Made by a program: the position numbers and the translations under genes
Assembly (NCBI GenBank): GCA_964451785.1
Contig: CAYVJG010000026.1
Coordinates: 1 to 43,033, forward strand
Source of the DNA: JAJYSO01 sp964451785
GTDB lineage: Bacteria > Bacteroidota > Bacteroidia > Flavobacteriales > Flavobacteriaceae
Direction of reading: 5' to 3'
DNA length: 43,033 nucleotides
Shown here: piece by piece, positions 17,964 to 24,921 of the stretch
How the letters are laid out: each line of letters starts with the position of its first letter
Position numbering within the stretch: the first letter of the stretch is position 1
Notes under the pieces: generated by a model
Databases searched by the model: none
What the model saw: the letters and a program-made list of their open reading frames with translations, nothing else
Told to the model about the DNA's origin: nothing

Positions 17964-18695
17964 ATGTCTAAACGCACTTTTGTCATCGGCGACATTCACG
18001 GAGGTTTTAAAGCTTTAGAGCAGGTTATCTCTAAAGTTGAGTTAAGCTTTGATGATCAACTGATCTTTTTAGGCGATTATGTCGATGGATGGAGTGAGTC
18101 ATTTCAAGTAGTAGAATATCTTATAAATTTAAACCAGAACTACAAATGCGTATTCTTAAAAGGTAATCACGACGATTTATTTTTGGAATGGTTAGAAACG
18201 AAAAAGGAAAACAAATTATGGCTAGAACACGGCGGACTTTCAACCATTCAAAGCTATGCTTCAGCAACAGAACCTGAACTAAAAAAGCACGTTAGCTTTT
18301 TCAAATCCCTAAAAAATTACCACCTTGACTCGGCTAATCGCCTATTTGTACACGCCGGATTTACTAACCCAAAAGGCCCTTTGAAAGAATACTATCCGTA
18401 TGTTTTTTACTGGGATCGCAGCTTGTGGGAAACGGCCATTGCCACTGACCCTTCCCTATCGCTTCACGATTTACGCTATCCTAAACGATTCACCCATTTT
18501 GATGAAATATACATTGGTCACACGCCTGTAACACAACTCGGGCACACTACCCCACTTCAAGCCTTAACGGTATGGAATTGCGACACCGGAGCCGGCTTTA
18601 AAGGGCCTTTATCAATGTTAGAAATCAATTCAAAAACGCTCATCCAAAGCGCCCCTGTTTATCAACTATACCCCGACGAAATTGGGCGCAATTAA
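17964..18695 (+). CDS. PPP-family metallophosphoesterase (serine/threonine phosphatase-like)
   Basis: The product has 243 residues. All the dinuclear-metal signature motifs are present: GDIHGG at 9-14, GDYVDG at 37-42, GNHDD at 67-71, H130 in FVHAGF, and H186 in YIGHTPV. There is no signal peptide, so it should be cytosolic. Bacterial members dephosphorylate phosphoproteins or, in the ApaH branch, dinucleoside polyphosphates. The length fits either, and the sequence alone does not choose. It stands as a single gene with its own promoter, and its 3' end faces a 400-bp hairpin-rich repeat. Confidence 0.9.
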   Translation: MSKRTFVIGDIHGGFKALEQVISKVELSFDDQLIFLGDYVDGWSESFQVVEYLINLNQNYKCVFLKGNHDDLFLEWLETKKENKLWLEHGGLSTIQSYASATEPELKKHVSFFKSLKNYHLDSANRLFVHAGFTNPKGPLKEYYPYVFYWDRSLWETAIATDPSLSLHDLRYPKRFTHFDEIYIGHTPVTQLGHTTPLQALTVWNCDTGAGFKGPLSMLEINSKTLIQSAPVYQLYPDEIGRN

Positions 18696-18720
18696 GTAAG
18701 GTATTTTACGTTAATTACAA

Positions 18721-19120
18721 TTAGTTACTAAAGTTTAGTAGGAAAGTAACAAATGAAAAATTAGGAGATTATGTATTTGGATATGCGATATTATATATTT
18801 GATAATCAGACACATACTGTAATTTATAACCGATAACAACTTGTACATCCCCTTTGACATTGAACTCCCTTCGGGGTTCAGCAAGGGTAAGCCTACCTTA
18901 CCCCGCACTGCACTTCGTTTGTACAGGGTTTATCACATTAAAGGTCTCCTCCCTTTTTAAAAAATACGTCTATTTATATTGACGGCCAACCATGGAATGG
19001 TTGAATATAATTAACCCCGAGCGCAACTCGGGGCACTGAGATGACCGTATCTTACAGAACTACGAAGTAGTTCAACAATAAAAATCACAGTCAAATAAAT
19101 CAGAGACTTTAGTTAGTTAG
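18721..19120 (+). repeat. Hairpin-rich ~400-bp element with terminal inverted repeats, copy A
   Basis: This segment aligns along its whole length with the reverse complement of 32941-33338. Shared blocks include GTTTGGATATGCGAT (TATTTGG here), CTACCTTACCCCGCACTGCA, CTTCGTTTGTACAGGGTTTA and CAACTCGGGG. The ends carry related inverted repeats (TTAGTTACTAAAGTTTAG on the left; CTAACTAACTAAAGT on the right, read inward). Inside are several small hairpins: GAACTCCC/GGGGTTC (18862-18879), GGTAAG/CTTACC (18886-18902), CAACCAT/ATGGTTG (18987-19003), CCCCGAG/CTCGGGG (19015-19033) and GAACTAC/GTAGTTC (19057-19073). I see no reading frame. It fills the gap between two converging genes and looks like a non-autonomous mobile element or a family of structured RNA/DNA. 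Confidence 0.8.
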
Positions 19121-19148
19121 AATTTCACCCATACAAATCGTATAAACT

Positions 19149-21038
19149 CTACTTGTCGTCTTTACTTTTCGTTTGTAAATATTTTCCCTTACGCAAAATA
19201 GACAAGGTTTTATTGCGCAATGAAATATCAGGATCCATGGTTTTAAATTCACTCATTTCGTCTTTATAACTACTGAGCACATCTTGATAACCGAGTACAC
19301 CTACAATAGTACTTTTCCCTTTTTCTCGTTCAATAACAGGCAACACATCTATATCTTCATTAGCCATTAAGCTTACTGCTTTTCTCATATTATCATCTTT
19401 GCGCACAAATATGTTTTTGCGTTTCACCAAAGGTTGTATTGGTGATGAGATATCGCGATGTTCCCCAAAAAGGCTAGAAGAACTCAAAATTCCTGTAAAT
19501 TTCCCTTCTTCATCTGAAACTACAAAATAGTTACTGCGGTATTTTTTGTGCTGATACAACCAGGCACGCACCTCACCTACCGTACTTTCTTCGCTAATCA
19601 CAAAACCTTCTGATTTGACAAAATTTCCTACTTTAGCCATCACCAACCAATCAGAAGTATAAGATTCAGGAACATGCACTCCTCGCCTAGCAATTTTTTC
19701 AGTCATAATGGTATTTTCCATCAGTATAAACGACACTAAATAAGCGGCCAAGCAAGCTGCCAATAGAGGTAAAAGCGCATTAGCTTGACCTGTGGTTTCA
19801 ACTGCAAAAACTATTGAAGTTAACACCGCGCGTGATGCGCCTGAAAACATAGCAGCCATACCCAATAATGCAGCCATATGAATAGATATTTCTACGTCCG
19901 GAAATAGATATTGCAACCCCAAACCTATAAGACTTCCCGTGGCTCCACCAATGATAAATAAAGGCGCTAATGTACCTCCAGCTGTTCCACTAGCAAGAGA
20001 TATTCCCCAAGACAAAAATTTTAGCACACAAAGCCCTAATACAATTTGCACGCTTAAAGAACCCGTCAATAAATCAGTGATATTACCATAACCCACACCT
20101 AACGTACGCGGTGCAAAAAAACCGATTACACCTACCACTATTCCACCTATAGCCGGATACCACATATAGTGCATAGGAATCTTATTGTACAAATCTTCTA
20201 CGATATACACAAACTTAGAAACCCCAACAGAAAGAACCCCTATAATTAAGCCTAAAACACTGTAAAGCAAAAGCGCTTTATAATCAGGAATCGCTAAAAA
20301 ATCCATAGCAAAGAAAGGAGCTGAATCAAAAAATATTTGATGCCCAGCACCCCCAGTTACACAAGCCAAAGACACCGGAATAATAGAGCGTGGTGAAAAT
20401 TCAAACAGCAATAATTCAATAGCTAAAAAAATTCCGGCAATGGGCGTTCCAAAAATAGCCGCCATACCTGAAGCCGCACCTGCTGCCAACAAGATTTTGC
20501 GTTCATTATCTGAAATTTTGGTGATCTGCCCTAAGGTTGACCCTAAGGCGCCCCCAGTTGAAATCACCGGTCCCTCAGCACCAAATGGCCCACCTGATCC
20601 GATAGCGAAAGCTGAAGCAATAGGTTTGAGATAAGTAATAATAGGATCCATTTTACTTTTGTTGAGTAAAATTTGCTCCATAGCCTCAGGAATACCGTGT
20701 CCCCGAATGTCTTTTGAGCCATATAAAATCATTACTCCTACCGCGATGCCACCGATTACAGGAATTAAAATAACCCACAAGCCTAACTGATTGGCTGCAG
20801 GCCCTATGTTTTCAAATGAAAATTTACCGTAAAACGACAAATTGGTAATCAAAAATATAAACTTCATCAAGACAAAAGCTATGGCGCTAATACAGGCAGC
20901 AATAGCAACCGCTAAACTTGTGATATATAAAATACGCTTGCTAGAATGGCGTCGGTTTTGATTTGCGTATTTCAATTCAGGATTATCCTCTAAACTAACG
21001 GAAACAGGTATGCGTCCATCTGAAGTTTTATTATCCAT
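19149..21038 (-). CDS. CLC-type chloride channel/transporter with C-terminal CBS pair
   Basis: The product has 629 residues with many membrane spans. CLC motifs are present: GHGIPEAM (GSGIP position), SGGPFGAEGPVISTGGAL with the gating Glu of the GxEGP motif, and GTAGGTLAPLFIIGGATGSL (GxFxP region). The cytosolic C-terminus (about 460-600) holds two CBS domains (GEVRAWLYQHKKYRSNYFVV; AVSLMANEDIDVLPVIER), likely to bind nucleotides. In the position of the exchanger's proton Glu (AIELLLFE) the residue appears to be Leu, so channel-like or altered coupling is possible. This is an inner-membrane protein, monocistronic or read after the hemerythrin gene; a terminator at 21119-21144 separates the two. 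Confidence 0.92.
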   Translation of the reverse strand: MDNKTSDGRIPVSVSLEDNPELKYANQNRRHSSKRILYITSLAVAIAACISAIAFVLMKFIFLITNLSFYGKFSFENIGPAANQLGLWVILIPVIGGIAVGVMILYGSKDIRGHGIPEAMEQILLNKSKMDPIITYLKPIASAFAIGSGGPFGAEGPVISTGGALGSTLGQITKISDNERKILLAAGAASGMAAIFGTPIAGIFLAIELLLFEFSPRSIIPVSLACVTGGAGHQIFFDSAPFFAMDFLAIPDYKALLLYSVLGLIIGVLSVGVSKFVYIVEDLYNKIPMHYMWYPAIGGIVVGVIGFFAPRTLGVGYGNITDLLTGSLSVQIVLGLCVLKFLSWGISLASGTAGGTLAPLFIIGGATGSLIGLGLQYLFPDVEISIHMAALLGMAAMFSGASRAVLTSIVFAVETTGQANALLPLLAACLAAYLVSFILMENTIMTEKIARRGVHVPESYTSDWLVMAKVGNFVKSEGFVISEESTVGEVRAWLYQHKKYRSNYFVVSDEEGKFTGILSSSSLFGEHRDISSPIQPLVKRKNIFVRKDDNMRKAVSLMANEDIDVLPVIEREKGKSTIVGVLGYQDVLSSYKDEMSEFKTMDPDISLRNKTLSILRKGKYLQTKSKDDK

Positions 21039-21118
21039 AAGCCCTTTAAGATCTATATAAAGTTAATAACTTCTATAAAATTCGTAATTTTTTCACAACA
21101 AGCAAAGCTTATACAAAA

Positions 21119-21144
21119 AAATATCGGCTCAAAGGCCGATATTT
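21119..21144 (-). terminator. Hairpin terminator after the hemerythrin-like gene
   Basis: AAATATCGGC pairs with GCCGATATTT over a 6-base loop, followed on the minus strand by a T-run. It begins 17 bases beyond the stop codon. Confidence 0.8.
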
Positions 21145-21160
21145 CTAAGTCTTAATTCAA

Positions 21161-21616
21161 TTACTCATCCCAAAATTTATCATCCCAGTGATCTTCAGGA
21201 AGTTTGAGTTGATTGTGTTTTTCTTTTATCTCTTCTAACTGAACTGTTGTGGCGCGCTCTTGAATTTGCGGTAATAACACGCGTTCTTCAAATCGGATAA
21301 AACTGCCTATCTCCTCTTCTATCCTATTTAAAGATACATACACGTCTTTAGTATCATTAAACAAGCGTTCCAAGCGACGATGATTAGCTAAAGCACGTTT
21401 TACCCGTACATTTTTCAGTCCCAGAATAGGAAAGATATATTCTTTTTCAACAGCTATATGAGGCACTAAATAATTAGTCCAAAACCAATCTGCATAAGCC
21501 TTAATACGGTCAGTAGCTATTTTATTACGCAAGCCTTCAGCTATTTTCCAACCAAACAACAACACATCGTAATGCTCATCACTCACTGATTCAAATGCTT
21601 TAGAGTGTCTTGACAT
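21161..21616 (-). CDS. Hemerythrin-like (HHE) domain protein
   Basis: The product has 151 residues and is predicted to form a four-helix bundle. Candidate ligands are H15, H53 and E57 (PHIAVEKEYIFP), H79 (NHRRLERL), E110 (FIRFEERVLLP) and H134 (KEKHN). The second HxxxE motif has Phe106 where His is expected, so the di-iron site may be altered. HHE proteins bind O2 or NO, or sense iron or redox state. It is a single gene with a strong terminator and two related palindromes upstream (21703-21776) that could be operators. It has no signal peptide. Confidence 0.8.
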   Translation of the reverse strand: MSRHSKAFESVSDEHYDVLLFGWKIAEGLRNKIATDRIKAYADWFWTNYLVPHIAVEKEYIFPILGLKNVRVKRALANHRRLERLFNDTKDVYVSLNRIEEEIGSFIRFEERVLLPQIQERATTVQLEEIKEKHNQLKLPEDHWDDKFWDE

Positions 21617-21702
21617 ATCTTTTATTCTTTATAAGTTAATCTCTACAAGAATAACTAATTTTTGTTTAAAAACAGTAAAAAATGAAGAAATAAGAAAAGG
21701 CT

Positions 21703-21730
21703 GTAAAGATAATTCATGAATTATCTTTAC
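21703..21730. promoter_or_regulatory. 28-bp perfect palindrome upstream of the hemerythrin-like gene
   Basis: The half-site GTAAAGATAATTCA is followed immediately by its exact reverse complement. The core TCATGA and arms resemble the palindrome at 21753-21776. It may be a regulator site or a cruciform. Confidence 0.5.
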
Positions 21731-21761
21731 TAAAAGAGATAACTTTACTAAAAGAGATAAC
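21726..21761. repeat. Tandem 18-bp duplication linking the two palindromes
   Basis: The unit TTTACTAAAAGAGATAAC occurs at 21726-21743 and again at 21744-21761. The first copy begins in the tail of the left palindrome and the second runs into the right palindrome. Confidence 0.75.
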
Positions 21762-21776
21762 TCATGAGTTATCTCT
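21753..21776. promoter_or_regulatory. 24-bp perfect palindrome upstream of the hemerythrin-like gene
   Basis: The half-site AGAGATAACTCA is followed by its exact reverse complement. It shares the TCATGA core and RAGATAAyTCA arm with the palindrome at 21703-21730. Confidence 0.5.
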
Positions 21777-21845
21777 CTCAATCGCACCATGACGGAATTG
21801 AAATGAAAAACGGGTGTAAAGACGTACGGCCGCAGGTCTCGACCT

Positions 21846-21873
21846 AAAAAAGGCGGTCAACAACCGCCTTTTT
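21846..21873 (-). terminator. Hairpin terminator after the T9SS cargo gene
   Basis: AAAAAGGCGGT pairs with ACCGCCTTTTT over a CAACA loop, ending in a T-run on the minus strand. It lies 35 bases past the stop codon at 21908. Confidence 0.85.
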
Positions 21874-21907
21874 CAAAATAATTAAACTCTATTTCGCTAC
21901 AAAATTC

Positions 21908-23930
21908 TTAGCGCTTAATCAATTTAGATTGTTTTACAGTGCCATTTTCCAAGTGCACCTCAACAAAGTAAATACCAGTTGTCAATTGTGATACATCAAG
22001 CGAAGTGCGGTCTATATCAAGTGCTTTTTGAATTTGCAACTGACCTGTGATGTTATAAGTTTCAACAGATTTAACCGGAGTTTGGGCTTGGATATGTAAA
22101 GTATTTATCACTGGGTTAGGATAAAGTTTTAACTGCACTAGCTCTTCTTTCTCTACGCTCATAGATTCACCCTCTAGCGGTAACGTATAAAACTCTACTA
22201 GCGCTGTTGCACCTATAGTTTGATATTGGATTGACAATTTATCAAAACCAGTTCCAGTTACATTAGGCAAAATTCCGGCAGCCACCACTGGTCCCTTATT
22301 GCTATCTCCTCTAAACTCAGCGAGCACATGATCAGCATCATGAGCAATTTTAAAATTATAATATTTTGTACCATTAGCTGCTGGCTCGAGATAAGCATAA
22401 GCGAGATACAAGCTATCGCTTTCTGTAGTAAACACATTTGGAGTAAGTGCATTAGCCGTCAACACGGGTTGAAACATTTGAGTTTCAGGGGCGATAGGCA
22501 ACTGATGACGCTTTAACAATTGTCCTGCTTTGCTATACTCATTAACCACTCCAAAAAGTTGATCATCTACAGAATCTGAAGACCCAACTCCAATTAAGTA
22601 ATGGTAAGTATCTCCTGCTTTTATGCGATTATAGCGATCTGACAACCGATCTTCATTAGCTTGTAAAGCATCAAAAGTGGCTACCATTGACCAGCTTTCA
22701 ATATCAAAAAAACTGATTTGGGTAGGGGTTCCATCTTCACCAACCAAAAAACCTAATTGATTATCATGTCCAGGCAATTCTTTAATGTCATAATTAACAG
22801 ATAAAATATATTCATCTAATTGATGAACGATAGTTCCATCTTCATTAGCTACTCGATAAGTACTCCATTCATCATCACCTATTAAATTGAAATAATGCAC
22901 CCCGTAAGCAATCTCTATTTCTGCATCCGCATCAAATACATCAGTAGTCAAATCATAACGATTGTCTTTATAAAATATCCCAAACTCGGCCATAGGAACA
23001 GTATAAGCTCCTAAATCAGTATAATGAGAATCTATATTTAGTGTAAATGACTTATCCTCTTGGAAATCAAAATCTAGCAACTTAACAATTAAATGATTAT
23101 CTGGAAAAACTTCCAAAGTAGCATTATCCATAAACAAACTCTCATAGTGCGCCACAACCAAATATTCTTGTCCATCAATAGTTGCAAAATTAACTGGCAC
23201 TCCTACAAAATTTAAGAGTAAATCACTCGAAAAAGAATAACTTCCTACAAGAGAAAAATCTTGTGGATTATAGGTCTTAATGCTAATTTCATTTTTTACA
23301 TCATAAACAAACAAGCGCTTAGTTCCATCTGCCGTTGTTTTAAGCCACATTGAAGTTCCTGCAATTTTTTTAATAATTTGAGCATCGTCATCTATAAGCC
23401 AAATTTCATTTATAGCGCCCTCAGGGCCTGGAATATTTGGATCAAAATAATGCACATAAACGGCAAGTTCAACACCTGAATCAGTGTCGAAATAATCTGT
23501 AGCATAAGTATTCAACAACTGAACACTATTTGCAGATTCAGGAATTGTTACTGAATAACTAGCGGTTTCTGCTAGGGCGTTGTCATAAAGTTTAATCTGA
23601 AAATCTAGCCCAACCAACTGTGTAGAAAATAAATTTTACCACCTGTATTAGCATTATCGAGTTTCCCCCAAGTTTGCATTTGAAAGGATGTCATAGGACT
23701 TAATTCACTATCCTGAGCTGTTGTAGTTAAGGGTAAATTAGCCGCTAAATTCATTTCGGATGAAGGTAGTCAGGTCGATTTAACAAAGCTGAATTTTGTT
23801 GAATCTGCTCGATTTTTGCTTGAGCATATTGATTTAAATCTTCCGCCTTTGGTGTTGTTGAAAAATTTTGCGCTTGAGCCACACTACAGAGTAGCCCCAA
23901 GCCTGTTAAAAAAGATAATTTTAACATCAT
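21908..23930 (-). pseudogene. T9SS type A sorting-domain secreted protein, broken by two frame changes
   Basis: The gene starts at 23930 with a signal peptide (MMLKLSFLTGLGLLCSVAQA). That frame stops at 23751. A second frame continues as EMNLAANLPLTTTAQDSELS to GKIYF. A third frame carries the remaining ~568 residues (STQLVGLDFQIKLYDNALAE onward) to 21908. The changes must lie between 23751-23772 and 23606-23638. Each is fixed by adding one base, and the full span plus two bases is exactly divisible by three, giving a ~674-residue product. The C-terminus is a type A sorting domain (LKLYPNPVINTLHIQAQ ... GIYFVEVHLENG, ending KLIKR). The middle is beta-rich and unrecognised. It is either a real pseudogene or carries two sequencing errors. 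Confidence 0.8.
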
Positions 23931-24151
23931 ACGTGTTTTTATTTTATTTAAATTAGTCTGGGCAATATACTGACAAAAACATTGTGATTACAGGGTTTCA
24001 TTAGGTTACAATTCAAACTTTATCAATATTTAACACCTAAAAAACCAGCTTCACGAAACAAAACACAATCCTTTTTTGTTAAATTATGTATTTTGCATAT
24101 TCAAAATTTCCACTTTTCAACTAACTCGTATTTATTTCTTAAAAAAACACA
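23931..24151. other. Upstream region of the T9SS cargo gene
   Basis: This AT-rich spacer presumably contains the promoter for the cargo gene. I cannot identify an exact TAnnTTTG match or any gene. Confidence 0.4.
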
Positions 24152-24193
24152 AATACCGAAGTCGATGTTTCTTAAAATCACCGCTTCGGTATT
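24152..24193 (-). terminator. Hairpin terminator after ytxJ
   Basis: AATACCGAAG at 24152-24161 pairs with CTTCGGTATT at 24184-24193 over a 22-base loop. On the minus strand it is followed by a T-rich run. It lies 38 bases past the ytxJ stop. Confidence 0.65.
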
Positions 24194-24230
24194 CTTATAA
24201 TTTTGTAAAAATTAAACAGTCCGCTATTTA

Positions 24231-24620
24231 CTAAACAAAATCTTGTAAAACAGCTGCCGAAATTTGATAATGTGAGCTATGGTGAACGACCGCTCCATTT
24301 TTAATTAACACTAATTGAGGAGATTCATGCCACACCTGAAAACGAGCAGCCACTTCATCAGAAATAGCGCGGTGCGCTAAGATATCTAGCACATACACTT
24401 CTACCCCTTCCATATCTGTATCAAAATCGCGCTGAAAACCGTGATAAGCCATTCTACTCGTTCCACAACGTGTTGAATGTTTAAAAATAACGACTAGTTT
24501 TTCATTGGAAAGCGCTTCTATTTCATCTAACTGTTCCATTTTTTCTAGCAATTTCCACGGCAATTGCTTTTCTTCTTTCGGTTCTGATTTCTGTCCAAAA
24601 ATTCCTCCTAAAAAACCCAT
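24231..24620 (-). CDS. ytxJ: Bacillithiol-system redox protein YtxJ
   Basis: The product has 129 residues with a thioredoxin-like fold and a single active-site cysteine, Cys52, in FKHSTRCGTSRMAYHGF. The pattern IVFKHST-C-xSRMA and the later QVWHESPQLVLIKNGAVVHH match the YtxJ family, which is thought to act as a monothiol bacilliredoxin removing bacillithiol from proteins. The protein is cytosolic, with no signal peptide. It is a single gene with a terminator downstream, divergent from clpB. The bacillithiol link comes from family knowledge; the thiol biosynthesis genes are not in the window. Confidence 0.85.
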   Translation of the reverse strand: MGFLGGIFGQKSEPKEEKQLPWKLLEKMEQLDEIEALSNEKLVVIFKHSTRCGTSRMAYHGFQRDFDTDMEGVEVYVLDILAHRAISDEVAARFQVWHESPQLVLIKNGAVVHHSSHYQISAAVLQDFV

Positions 24621-24921
24621 TTTATTCTATTTTATTTTAAAGTATAAAGGTACAATTATCCCTTCTCAATCAAAAGTTATATACAGGATTATAACTTCTA
24701 AATAAATTTAGTTTTCACAGCGTTTATTCTGTTCAAAAATTTATAATTTTATAGTCAATTAGACAATTTGATGACCATTCATCATACAAAACCATTTCTT
24801 TTTAAAAAATAACTGAAAAATTGTCATTTATTTTCAAAAAACAGATGTCAATTTGACAGTATTTGTAAATGGCAAGTTATTTGACAACACCCTATCAAAC
24901 TTAATACTGAAAATACAAATT
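24621..24921. promoter_or_regulatory. Divergent regulatory region between ytxJ and clpB
   Basis: A perfect 13-base palindrome TGTCAATTTGACA lies at 24846-24858, 63 bases before the clpB ATG. Related half-sites occur as GTCAATTAGAC near 24754-24764 and TTTGACAA near 24890. No CIRCE-type element and no clear TAnnTTTG was found. These repeats may be an operator for clpB. Confidence 0.4.

Noticed and set aside
18721..19120. Integron attC site array
   Set aside because: Several short hairpins are in a row, but there is no integron integrase, no cassette genes and no attC-like R/L boxes. The terminal inverted repeats fit a transposable element better.
21703..21776. Short CRISPR-like repeat array
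   Set aside because: There are only two palindromes and one 18-bp duplication, with no regularly spaced repeats or unique spacers and no cas genes.
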